A DNA stretch of 64,000 bases, taken from contig NZ_NPDR01000005.1 in NCBI RefSeq assembly GCF_002811765.1, forward strand, positions 186,001-250,000, in the 5' to 3' direction. This document shows, one piece after another, positions 54,228 to 62,202 of this stretch. This DNA is from Leptospira saintgironsiae (GTDB lineage Bacteria; Spirochaetota; Leptospiria; Leptospirales; Leptospiraceae). The notes beneath the pieces are model-generated. The model saw only the letters and a program-made list of their open reading frames with translations. It ran no database searches and had not been told where the DNA came from. How positions within the stretch are numbered: the first letter of the stretch is position 1; each line of letters starts with the position of its first letter. The position numbers were made by a program, and so were the translations under genes.

Positions 54228-54534
54228 TTCGGCGCCAATCTGAATCCCTGTTTTTTTGCAAACAAGTCAGCAAAAATTTTCTTAGACTTGATTCTTCTCA
54301 GAAAAGAATTAAAATGGCCGAATTGTAGGTCCGCTGTTCAGAAATCCGCACGTGTCATTGTAATCAGATCGGTGAAATCCGAGCTTTGCTTCTCTTAGAA
54401 ACCCTGCTATCCGCGATTTTACCATCATTCAAATCAATCCCGCTGTTCTTAAAGAGTGTTATGGTCTTACGGAAGGCGAAATTGGTCTCCGTTTGCGAGT
54501 CGGAAGCTGCCTAAATATTTTGTTCGAGGAAAGC
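54228..54534 (+). other. Long leader region of the RRM gene
   Basis: 307 bp with no substantial gene. It holds a possible sigma70-type promoter (TTGATT at 54288-54293 and TAAAAT at 54310-54315, 16-bp spacer), which would leave a leader of about 210 nt. Inside the leader is a 17-codon open frame (54461-54514, starting MVLRKAK) preceded by a purine-rich AAAGAG. Long leaders are known for cold-induced RNA-binding proteins, but that role here is inference. Confidence 0.4.
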
Positions 54535-54792
54535 ATGCAGAATCGCAAACTCTTTGTAGGAAATCTTAATTACTCCGTTCGCCAACAGGAAATCAGTGAC
54601 CTGTTCTCCAACTACGGAGAAGTAGCTTATGCGAAAGTAATTGAAGGTAAAGGATTCGGATTCGTGGAAATGGCTAGCGAGGAGCAAGCTGAAAACGCGA
54701 AGAACAGTCTAAACGGAACCGAGTTCAAAGGTAGAACTTTGAATATTGATATCGCAAAACCTCAGACTTTCAACAAACCAAGAAGACATTAA
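54535..54792 (+). CDS. RRM-domain RNA-binding protein
   Basis: 85 residues from ATG 54535, chosen because GAGGAA sits 5 nt upstream; the frame is open further up but without family similarity. RNP2 KLFVGN (5-10) and RNP1 GKGFGFVE (38-45) define a single RNA-recognition motif, and the tail KPQTFNKPRRH is short and basic. Such one-RRM proteins (glycine-tail-less) act in RNA chaperoning and cold response in spirochaetes and cyanobacteria. It is followed by a strong hairpin. Confidence 0.92.
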   Translation: MQNRKLFVGNLNYSVRQQEISDLFSNYGEVAYAKVIEGKGFGFVEMASEEQAENAKNSLNGTEFKGRTLNIDIAKPQTFNKPRRH

Positions 54793-54799
54793 TATCTTT

Positions 54800-54824
54800 C
54801 TCGGGGAAGCTTAACTTCCCCGAG
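54800..54824. terminator. Hairpin terminator between RRM gene and convergent gene
   Basis: CTCGGGGAAG (54800-54809) and CTTCCCCGAG (54815-54824) form a perfect 10-bp stem with a 5-nt loop, 7 bp after the RRM stop. It could stop transcription from both directions. A second small stem, GTAGGCG/CGCCTAC (54834-54853), overlaps the end of the minus-strand gene. Confidence 0.7.
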
Positions 54825-54841
54825 GTTTAGAAAGTAGGCGA

Positions 54842-55195
54842 TTAAACGCCTACTTCTTCCTCTTCATCCTCGCTTTCTTCTTCTACATTTAGAAGTTCTA
54901 GGAGTTCTTTATAGGCTCTGTCTTTTTCTAGAACGCCAGTTTTCTTAATCGATTTTTTGAGAACATCGTCCCATTTTTTCTGGGGAAGGATCACTTGCAT
55001 CTCTTCCAAAACTTCCAGAATATTGATATCGTCTTTTGTATTAAAGATCTCTGTTGCGTCGTAACGGAATAATCCGGAAAGTTGATCGATAAAATCGCCG
55101 ACTCCGTTTCCGCCTCCGCGTTTATCTAGGGCCTCTTGTTTTTTTTGCGCTTTGCGGAGATCTCTTTCTCGTCTCTCCAATTCGGTCCGTTTCAT
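54842..55195 (-). CDS. Hypothetical coiled-coil protein with acidic tail
   Basis: 117 residues. N terminus is a charged helix (MKRTELERRERDLRKAQKKQEAL), then a Gly-rich hinge GGGNGVGDF, a mostly helical middle and an acidic tail EEESEDEEEEV. No Cys, signal peptide or membrane helix. No family recognised. It is short and convergent with the RRM gene. Acidic C-tail may serve in binding basic partners. Confidence 0.6.
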   Translation of the reverse strand: MKRTELERRERDLRKAQKKQEALDKRGGGNGVGDFIDQLSGLFRYDATEIFNTKDDINILEVLEEMQVILPQKKWDDVLKKSIKKTGVLEKDRAYKELLELLNVEEESEDEEEEVGV

Positions 55196-55489
55196 AAGAA
55201 CCCTCTCTTATCGGCTATACCTGCCATACTTTCGAACCCAGCTCACGGGCAAAGAAAAAACCCTAAAGAATTCAGGTAGAAAAACTCAAGTAAGCTGCCG
55301 ATCTGGCGGAAGTTCAGGTTTGATTTGCAAAAACTCTCAACTAAAACCGGGAGAATTCTTTAAAATCATTCCAAACTTTCATTCCCATAAGATTAGACCG
55401 GGACTAAATTAAAATTCTTTCCGCAAAGGCCCTAGTTTTGGGTCTTTTTTCGTACAACTTGTTAATAAAAAAGAAGAAGAGGCGCTCTT
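55196..55489. other. Intergenic region between a small gene and the HtrA-like pair
   Basis: About 295 bp with no gene on either strand that I can support. It presumably holds the promoter of the minus-strand small gene at its left end. At its right end is a plus-strand hairpin with a T6 run (55425-55450), although no plus-strand gene lies directly upstream. Confidence 0.5.
55425..55450 (+). terminator. Plus-strand hairpin-T6 with no gene upstream
   Basis: AAAGGCCC (55425-55432) pairs with GGGTCTTT (55440-55447, one G-T wobble) around a 7-nt loop and is followed by T-rich sequence. It is oriented to stop a plus-strand transcript, yet the nearest plus-strand gene ended at 54792 and has its own hairpin, so a small RNA could end here. 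Confidence 0.5.
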
Positions 55490-57016
55490 TTAGCGAGAAC
55501 CCATTGAGGATTTAGGGATCCTATATTCTTTTTGGATCCTTTGGTTAGCCGAATTTAGACTTTCTTTATCCAGGACAATATCTGTTCCATCATCTAATAA
55601 AATTGTAATGTACCTGGACTTGGATGATTTTACTTCATTAGAAATATCTTGGATTGATTGAACAGGTTTGCCGTTTACCTCATCTACTAATCTTCCGGAA
55701 ACTTCGTGATAACCCTGGTTGGATTCATCCGGAATGACCTGGGAAAGTAATACGAATTTACCTTCTTTTTTGTCGCCTGTAGAAAATTTATGATAATCGA
55801 ATGTGTATAGAAGTTTGCGATCTACTTTAGATCTCCAATCTTTTCCCCATTCCAATAAGTAACCTTCTGAAAGTTCTACAAATAAGAAACCACCATCAAA
55901 ATAATATTCTGATTTAGACCCAAGATTTCTGTGAGGAATTCGAATAGAAGAATAAGGAAATGGTTTTAAAGTAAGTTGGACTTCTTCTTCTTTTCCGGAT
56001 CGGATAATTTTGACTGGGATTTGTTTTCCGGTTTGGTAACCGAATTCGTCTCCTAAATGAGCGATATAAGAAAGAACCTGTTTACCGTATTTTGGATGAT
56101 GGAAATATCCTTTTGAGTCTATTTTTTTGCCGCCGAACTCAAGGACCACATCACCTATTTTTAATATTCCATCTGCAGAACTATCAGGTAAGATCTCAGC
56201 TACTAATATCCCTTGATCTTTTGTTTTGAGAGAATAAAAATCTTTGGTGGCTTTGTCCATGATTGGTCTATAACGGAAACCTTTAAAAGGAATCTCAGTT
56301 TTACCAAAATCTCCCAGGAATTTGCTGATTAAAAAAGAAGGAATTGCTCTACCTGAGTTTTTATCTCCGGAGAAATCAAAAAGTATTCCGCTTACTTTCC
56401 CTTTTTCTAATAAAACTTCTCCATTTCCGTTTAATGTTTCAGTGGAGTTTACATCCAATACCGGAAGTTCTACCATTCCTTGCGGATATTGGTCCAAATC
56501 CATGCTGATCAGAGAGCCAGAAGCAGATTGTATGGAACCTGAATTATCCAATTGGTAGATAGAAACTTGTCTAGGATAATCTATCTCTCTTTGGAATTCA
56601 AAAGGGATTAGATCTTTGAAGAAGTTCTCTTCTTCTATTTTTAAAAGTGCCAGATCGGATTCTGAATCTTGTCTTGAAACAGTCGCTTTTGTCTCTGCAT
56701 ATGAAGAATGTTTTTTAACTTCAATCAATGTGGAGTGGGTGAGTAGATGTGCTGGGAGTAAGATCTTTTCACCCGGTACTACGATCCCCACACCTCTTCT
56801 TACCTTTGGGTTTTTCTTTTTCCAAGGGTTGAAATAATCAGGTTCTTGGTAGGAGATCTTTACTTGGACTATACTCTTTTTGTATTCTTCTTCCGCTTTT
56901 GCCTGGGATGCGACTCCATTTGGAACGGTCTTAGTCGCAGATTTTGGCTTTTTAGCGGAAAGCCCAGAGCTGAAAACACAAATGCTTATAATGACTAGAA
57001 GGATCTTGGATTTCAC
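55490..57016 (-). CDS. HtrA-like protein lacking the catalytic serine
   Basis: 508 residues with a signal peptide (1-21). The trypsin-like domain keeps the His block LLPAHLLTH (His90) and Asp block ESDLALLKIE (Asp121), but where active relatives have GNSGGP there is ETLNGNGEVLL: the serine position is a Gly (about 198). Two PDZ-like regions follow (about 250-345 and 440-500). It is thus probably a pseudoprotease, chaperone or regulator. It sits 3 bp downstream of the active homologue, likely in the same operon. Confidence 0.82.
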   Translation of the reverse strand: MKSKILLVIISICVFSSGLSAKKPKSATKTVPNGVASQAKAEEEYKKSIVQVKISYQEPDYFNPWKKKNPKVRRGVGIVVPGEKILLPAHLLTHSTLIEVKKHSSYAETKATVSRQDSESDLALLKIEEENFFKDLIPFEFQREIDYPRQVSIYQLDNSGSIQSASGSLISMDLDQYPQGMVELPVLDVNSTETLNGNGEVLLEKGKVSGILFDFSGDKNSGRAIPSFLISKFLGDFGKTEIPFKGFRYRPIMDKATKDFYSLKTKDQGILVAEILPDSSADGILKIGDVVLEFGGKKIDSKGYFHHPKYGKQVLSYIAHLGDEFGYQTGKQIPVKIIRSGKEEEVQLTLKPFPYSSIRIPHRNLGSKSEYYFDGGFLFVELSEGYLLEWGKDWRSKVDRKLLYTFDYHKFSTGDKKEGKFVLLSQVIPDESNQGYHEVSGRLVDEVNGKPVQSIQDISNEVKSSKSRYITILLDDGTDIVLDKESLNSANQRIQKEYRIPKSSMGSR

Positions 57017-57019
57017 GTA

Positions 57020-58480
57020 TTACTCCAAACCGTAGGTGCTTCTGATCTGGGAATCCGCTTTTTGGGTTTCCTCTCGATCCAGGATCAATGGTAGATCTAT
57101 ATTCAAAAATTTTAATTTTAAAAATTTGGACTTAGATTCTCCAATAATCCTTTTAAGATCCGCGAGGCTATTGATCGCTTCTCCATTGACTGATTCCAAA
57201 ACCAGATTTAGAAAATAATCGGAGGAAGAATTTACGGGATGAGCCAATTTTCTATACAGAACTACATCTGCTTTTTTAGTTCTGCCAATCCCATCTTCTA
57301 TAAAATAATCGTATCTGTATAAGAATTGGCTGCCGCCTGAAGTATTGCCACTTCTACTCCAAGCTCCCAGAAGATCTCTGGTCATCTCTTGGAATAATAA
57401 TCCACCGATCATAGAATAATCAAAAGGTGTATCGTACCTGTTTCTCATAAAATCGAAATCAGGCATTCTTTTGGCTTTGAATTCCACATCGATCAATTTG
57501 CCATTACGGAATACTTTGAATCGGATTGGTTCGCCTGAATATTTATCATCTACAGTTTCTGTAAAATCTACTCTGGCATCCTTATCTAAGGTGATGGTAC
57601 CGTTTCTTCCAATTGCAAGGCCATCTATCTCTGTTAAATAATCTCCCTCTTTTAGATACCCATCTGCAGAACCGTTAGGAAGAATTCTGGTTACGAATAC
57701 ACCTTCTAAACCTTCAGGGATTCCTTTTGCTTTTCTGAGAGAAGTATTAAAAGAATTGAATGTTCCGATCCCAAGTTCCACATAACCGTCATATCTTCCG
57801 TCTTCTATATCTTTTAGAAAATGACGGATCACTTTTGTAGGGATTAGATAACCAATATTTTCCCCTTTGGTTGCAACTTGGAAAGCGACTCCTACTACCT
57901 TATTGTTTTGGATAGCAGGTCCTCCAGAGTTTCCTGGATTGATCGCTGCATCTACCTGCAAAACTAAGTGGCTGTCTACGGAAGAATGTTCGTATTTGGA
58001 TTGTTCTTTTCTGGAAACGATACCTCTGGTTACGGAGACTTTATTTCCTCCGATTGGATATCCTACTACGATAAGAGAAGAATTTAATTCAGGAATTTCC
58101 CCCAAGCTAAGTTCTGTAGAATCTTTATAAAATTCCGGATCTTCTGCTTCTAAAACTGCTAAATCGCAATCGTGAGCTACATGTAGGATTTTGACCCTGT
58201 ACCATTCTGTCTGGTTATATCTCTGTACCTGAACGTACTTTGCGTTTGAGATTACATGAGCATTTGTTAATATTCTTTTATTCCCGATCAGAAATCCTGT
58301 GCCTGAACTTGCACGAACCCCGTCAGTGGCCCAGGGAGTAAAGGTGCTGAATGCTTGGGAATATACTTTGATCTGCACGACTGCTTTTCGCACATGATCG
58401 AAATCGCTTTTTTCTTCAGAGAAAAGAGGAAAATGAATAGAGAATACTAGTACAATAAGACCAGATTTCAGGATCCGCAT
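57020..58480 (-). CDS. HtrA/DegP-type periplasmic serine protease
   Basis: 486 residues from ATG 58480; an in-frame GTG nine codons upstream (58507) would run into apt, so it was not used. N-terminal hydrophobic stretch (ILKSGLIVLVFSIHF) is a signal peptide or anchor. The triad is His75 (TNAHVISN), Asp106 (CDLAVLE) and Ser185 (INPGNSGGPAI); numbers from the ATG. PDZ-like domains follow (about 230-320 and 400-480). It should degrade or refold damaged envelope proteins, working with the inactive partner encoded 3 bp downstream. Confidence 0.88.
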   Translation of the reverse strand: MRILKSGLIVLVFSIHFPLFSEEKSDFDHVRKAVVQIKVYSQAFSTFTPWATDGVRASSGTGFLIGNKRILTNAHVISNAKYVQVQRYNQTEWYRVKILHVAHDCDLAVLEAEDPEFYKDSTELSLGEIPELNSSLIVVGYPIGGNKVSVTRGIVSRKEQSKYEHSSVDSHLVLQVDAAINPGNSGGPAIQNNKVVGVAFQVATKGENIGYLIPTKVIRHFLKDIEDGRYDGYVELGIGTFNSFNTSLRKAKGIPEGLEGVFVTRILPNGSADGYLKEGDYLTEIDGLAIGRNGTITLDKDARVDFTETVDDKYSGEPIRFKVFRNGKLIDVEFKAKRMPDFDFMRNRYDTPFDYSMIGGLLFQEMTRDLLGAWSRSGNTSGGSQFLYRYDYFIEDGIGRTKKADVVLYRKLAHPVNSSSDYFLNLVLESVNGEAINSLADLKRIIGESKSKFLKLKFLNIDLPLILDREETQKADSQIRSTYGLE

Positions 58481-58487
58481 GAGATTC

Positions 58488-59021
58488 TTAATGTCCTTCG
58501 AATTCACAAATAGAGAATACGTTTACACCTAAATCTTTACTTAATTTTGTAGCACCGCCCAGATCAGGAAGATCAATGATAACTCCTACTTCTGGAACTT
58601 CTGCGCCTAACTTTTGTAATAACTGAACTGCAGCGATCATTGTTCCGCCTGTTGCGATCAAGTCGTCCATAAGTAGTATCCTGTCTCCAGGAACAACTGA
58701 ATCCTTATGGATCTCGATCACATCTTTTCCATATTCTAGATCGTATTCTTGGGAAACTGTTTCAGAAGGAAGTTTTCCTTTTTTACGGATCGGAATGAAT
58801 CCGACTCCTAGTTGGAATGCAAGAGGTGCACCTATGATAAAACCTCTGGCTTCGATTCCGGCTACTTTAGTGATTCCTTTACCTGTGTACCGGTCTACGA
58901 AAGTACCAATGGTAAGAGCTAATCCTTCCGGATCTAATAATAAGGAAGTGATGTCTCTGAATAGGATTCCTTTGCGGGGATAATCCGGGATCGTGCGAAT
59001 TTTGCTTTTAACTATGGACAT
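58488..59021 (-). CDS. apt: Adenine phosphoribosyltransferase
   Basis: 177 residues from ATG 59021 ([15 protein letters not shown]), the normal size; in-frame TTG at 59075 and ATG at 59042 would add non-conserved residues. The PRPP-binding loop [14 protein letters not shown] and the KGILFRDIT and [14 protein letters not shown] blocks mark APT. It salvages adenine to AMP. The start is close to the end of the minus-strand operon beginning at htpX; a terminator (59091-59114) separates them. Confidence 0.95.
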   Translation of the reverse strand: MSIVKSKIRTIPDYPRKGILFRDITSLLLDPEGLALTIGTFVDRYTGKGITKVAGIEARGFIIGAPLAFQLGVGFIPIRKKGKLPSETVSQEYDLEYGKDVIEIHKDSVVPGDRILLMDDLIATGGTMIAAVQLLQKLGAEVPEVGVIIDLPDLGGATKLSKDLGVNVFSICEFEGH

Positions 59022-59090
59022 AGGCTCGAAGTCCAATTCCATTTTCAGGAAAGGAACAAACAATTCTTTTTTCAAGGGTTAATAATAAGA

Positions 59091-59114
59091 GCGGCCTCCA
59101 GAAAAGAAGGCCGC
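59091..59114 (-). terminator. Intrinsic terminator between htpX and apt
   Basis: GCGGCCT (59091-59097) and AGGCCGC (59108-59114) form a 7-bp GC-rich stem with a 10-nt loop. On the minus strand it follows the htpX stop (59124) and is followed by a T-rich TCTTATTATT stretch. Confidence 0.6.
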
Positions 59115-59123
59115 GAATTTAGA

Positions 59124-60035
59124 TTAGTATGCTTTTGCTCTAAGAGCAGCAATTCTTTCTTCTAGAGGTGGGTGGGTTGCAAATAAGGATGCAAGTCCTC
59201 CGGCTCTATTTGAAATTTTCAAAGCGGCGATGGTCTCTCCTCTTTGATCGATTGGATCTCTATTAAAAGCTACTTTTAATCTTTCTAAAGCAGAGATCAT
59301 GCTAGATCTTCCAGCCAATTTTGCGCCACCCGCGTCAGCACGGAACTCTCTGGCTCTGGAAACGTAAGCTACAACTATGGAGCCTAAAAGTCCGAAAACT
59401 ACCATAAGAAGTTGTCTGATCATGAACTCCATAAAGAATCCACCACTGGATCCTCGATCATCATTGCGACTCAATTGAGAAACGATAACTTTACTTACGA
59501 TCCAAGAGAAGAAGATCACGAATGAGTTAATCACACCTTGTACCAATGTCATGGTCACCATGTCTCCATTGGCTACGTGAGAAAGTTCGTGTCCTAAAAC
59601 TCCATCCAATTCTTCGCTATCCATTCCGTTCAAAAGTCCGGTAGATACAGCGACTAATGCGCTACTTCTGCTAGGTCCTGTAGCGAATGCATTAATTTCA
59701 GGTGATTCGTAATATCCAACTTCCGGCATTGGAAGACCGGCAGCCGAGGCCAATCTTTGCACTCTAGTTAAAAGATCTCTTTGCCATCCGGATGCGTTTC
59801 TAGGATCGATAACCTGGACTCCCATGGAGGCCTTTACCATAAACTTGGAAAGCAGCAAAGAAATGAATGCGCCTCCCATACCCCAGATCGTTGCGAACAG
59901 AAGGGTAGTTGCGTAAGGTACTCCGGATTTGGCTAAATATACATCCAATCCAGAAAGTCTGAGTAATAATCCGATCGTGAAGATTACCGCGATATTAGTA
60001 AGCGCGAATAATCCAAATCTGCGAAAAAGCGCCAT
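59124..60035 (-). CDS. htpX: HtpX-family membrane zinc metalloprotease
   Basis: 303 residues, several membrane helices. Zinc site HELSH (His149, Glu150, His153) with the downstream acidic ligand in SRAREFRADAGGA. Conserved GGAFISLLLSK and NAFATGPSRSSALVAVSTGLL are typical. HtpX degrades misfolded inner-membrane proteins. It is followed by a terminator and preceded by an NCS2-type permease gene, with 80 bp between. In bacteria htpX often acts under envelope stress, fitting the HtrA pair nearby. Confidence 0.95.
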   Translation of the reverse strand: MALFRRFGLFALTNIAVIFTIGLLLRLSGLDVYLAKSGVPYATTLLFATIWGMGGAFISLLLSKFMVKASMGVQVIDPRNASGWQRDLLTRVQRLASAAGLPMPEVGYYESPEINAFATGPSRSSALVAVSTGLLNGMDSEELDGVLGHELSHVANGDMVTMTLVQGVINSFVIFFSWIVSKVIVSQLSRNDDRGSSGGFFMEFMIRQLLMVVFGLLGSIVVAYVSRAREFRADAGGAKLAGRSSMISALERLKVAFNRDPIDQRGETIAALKISNRAGGLASLFATHPPLEERIAALRAKAY

Positions 60036-60115
60036 AGGCGAACAGTTCTCCTTTTTAGAAGTTTTTTAGGCCTCGGTAGTTCCGTGCCCGCCGGTCTTCT
60101 AAATTCCGGTATTGG

Positions 60116-61723
60116 TTAGACCGCTCTAGGTTCCTTCTTTAAGAAAGAAGCTAAAAGAAAAAGTCCCGCAAGTAATAAATATGCCCAAACAAATGGACCC
60201 AGGTTTAGCTGAAAAGAGTTCAAAATTGCGTTTCCAGCCAAGGAATAAGAATGTATAAACCCTGTTCCAGCAAGGAGTGCACCGATCAAACTCGCAATGA
60301 TCGCCTTCTTAAAATCTCTATCGATTACGAAAGTTGCGATCGCAGCCCAAACCATGGAAGAAAGTAAAAATCCTTGGGATAAACTTAATAATCCACCGAG
60401 AGAATATGGAAAAATCGGCTGATCTAACGGCACTGTAGAAAGCCAAATATTTTGGGTTTTAGAAGCTGCTTCTGTTCCTTCTATCGCTTTTGCAAGAATT
60501 GGAGCAGCATAATTGAATGCACTTTGGATCATCAAAACTCCCCAGCCCGCAAGCGCAGGAAGAAGTCCAAGCACAACTGCAGGTGCATGTCTAGTAGGTG
60601 TAGCTTCGAATGCTTGTGCTCCGATTACGATACCAATCCAAAGTACGATCGCCATTCCTGCTTCGACTGGGATGAGAGCACATACAAAACTGACTAATCC
60701 AAAGAACGCAATTAGAGTCATGAAAATTCCGTTTAAGCTGGAATAACCTGATCTTGCTCCGAGTGCTTTCCAACCTGGATGTCCAATATAAATTGTAGTA
60801 GGGAAAGGAGATCCAAATAAGGAACCAACAATTGTTCCGACACCATTCATCATCAGAGAGTTCCTGGTATTAAATTTATCTCCTGCTGCTTCTGCAGATT
60901 CAATATTCTGTAAGGAACCAATTACGTTAAAAATTCCCATCGGTAAGATTACAGATAAATATTCTCTAATACCAATTTGGGTCCAAGCTTCGAATAGATC
61001 TCCACCGCTCCATACAGGTAGATTAAATCCAAAATCGATAGAGGAGTGTAATGCCGCTCCATCCATCATTTGTTTTCCAGTAAAGTGGGGAAGGTACCAA
61101 GCAAGTAAGGTCCCTACAATTACAGAAATAAGTCCACCTGGGATCTTAAATGGAAACACTACTCTTCCAAAATATTGTAAAAGTATAATTCCGAATGGAA
61201 CAAATGCAACGAGTGGATTTAAGAATGTGCGGACTAGAAAGTCCATGGAGATAAATGTCAGTGCAATTCCTGCGAGCGCAGAAAGAAGTGCTGCTCTTGG
61301 TGTCGCCTTGCGGACCTTCTCCGCTACAAATGCTCCAAAAAATTCGATCAAGCCGGAGAGAAAACTTGCGAGAAGTCCAATAGCCCAAGCAGCTTTATAA
61401 CTATTCGTTTTTTGGTAAACTGGGAACATTACAAAAAAGACGAATGCGAATAAAGAAACAGTATTGATCCCGTAAGGTAGTGCGGTTACATCACTTCTGT
61501 TTTCTGAGATTGCAAGTTGTCTCGCCTGCCAAGCGTAAAAAAGGTTTCCAACAAGTAGAGAAATTGCAGCTCCAGGGATCACAACTCTGAATACGAAATC
61601 CTGAGGCATTCCGCAAAAACCGATACATAAAGCTACAAGAACCAAAATTTGGATCAGGTTATCGATCATTAGGCCGAAGAATCCATCCAGGTCCCCGGCA
61701 ACAAACCATTTGTATTTGCTCAT
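60116..61723 (-). CDS. NCS2/AzgA-like permease
   Basis: 535 residues with about twelve to fourteen helices. Family-type segments include GDLDGFFGLMIDNLIQILVL at the start, ENRSDVTALPYGINTVSLFAF, GIFNVIGSLQNIESAEAAGDKFNTRNSLMMNGVGTIVGSLFGSPFPTTIYIGHPGWKALGARSGYSSLNG split over the middle, and EATPTRHAPAVVLGLLPALA. These match nucleobase/xanthine-type transporters of the NCS2/AzgA clan. The cargo (purine, sulfate or other) is uncertain. It overlaps the SspB-like gene by 4 bp (ATGA). Confidence 0.75.
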   Translation of the reverse strand: MSKYKWFVAGDLDGFFGLMIDNLIQILVLVALCIGFCGMPQDFVFRVVIPGAAISLLVGNLFYAWQARQLAISENRSDVTALPYGINTVSLFAFVFFVMFPVYQKTNSYKAAWAIGLLASFLSGLIEFFGAFVAEKVRKATPRAALLSALAGIALTFISMDFLVRTFLNPLVAFVPFGIILLQYFGRVVFPFKIPGGLISVIVGTLLAWYLPHFTGKQMMDGAALHSSIDFGFNLPVWSGGDLFEAWTQIGIREYLSVILPMGIFNVIGSLQNIESAEAAGDKFNTRNSLMMNGVGTIVGSLFGSPFPTTIYIGHPGWKALGARSGYSSLNGIFMTLIAFFGLVSFVCALIPVEAGMAIVLWIGIVIGAQAFEATPTRHAPAVVLGLLPALAGWGVLMIQSAFNYAAPILAKAIEGTEAASKTQNIWLSTVPLDQPIFPYSLGGLLSLSQGFLLSSMVWAAIATFVIDRDFKKAIIASLIGALLAGTGFIHSYSLAGNAILNSFQLNLGPFVWAYLLLAGLFLLASFLKKEPRAV

Positions 61724-62202
61724 TTCTTTGTTTTACTCCCGAAGTCTACTTGGATTACATTATCTTTTCGTTTAGAAGATCCTGATTCAGGATCGGAAAC
61801 TTCTTCTTTGGTTTCTGCCGAAGATGGTTCCTCTTTTTTAGGAAGAACATCCGGTTTACCTAAATAAATTCTCATTTGAGTGACTGTTTGTTGGGATTTA
61901 TCGAAATATCTGAAAATTCCGTCCCAGGGTAGGAAGACTTCTTCCCAGGTATAGCCGAACTGTAGTTCTGCATAAACCCATTCTTCTTCTATTTTGATAT
62001 CTCTTGCGGCGCGGGGTCCTATGACTAGGATGATACCTGATTCAGGCTCTTCTCCCACGAGTCCTCTTTTTCCGATTTTTAGATCTGGATGAGGCATGAC
62101 GTGTACATAGAATGTGCCGAACCTTTCCCAGTACACTGAAAAGAGTTGTTTTTTGAATTCTCGCAGTGTCTGTATGTCTTCTAAATTCGGACTATCCATC
62201 AT
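61720..62202 (-). CDS. SspB-like ClpXP adaptor
   Basis: 160 residues, no signal peptide. The block SGIILVIGPRAARDIKIEEEWVYAELQFGYTWEEVFLPWDGIFRYFD resembles SspB (strand-based fold, PRA and the ARFGGV-like core), and the basic/hydrophobic C-terminal end DNVIQVDFGSKTKK is like the ClpX-docking tail after a flexible acidic linker. SspB delivers ssrA-tagged proteins to ClpXP. Assignment is by pattern; no ClpX gene is in the window. It overlaps the upstream CapD/WbpM gene by 11 bp and the permease gene by 4 bp. Confidence 0.55.
   Translation of the reverse strand: MMDSPNLEDIQTLREFKKQLFSVYWERFGTFYVHVMPHPDLKIGKRGLVGEEPESGIILVIGPRAARDIKIEEEWVYAELQFGYTWEEVFLPWDGIFRYFDKSQQTVTQMRIYLGKPDVLPKKEEPSSAETKEEVSDPESGSSKRKDNVIQVDFGSKTKK

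Noticed and set aside
55230..55290. tRNA or tmRNA end on the minus strand, because of a GGGTTCGAAA string
   Set aside because: The flanking five bases do not pair as a T stem, and no acceptor or anticodon arm follows.
55490..57016. Frameshifted or broken pseudogene
   Set aside because: The frame is intact with signal peptide and PDZ-like regions; only the catalytic serine is missing, so it is called an inactive homologue.
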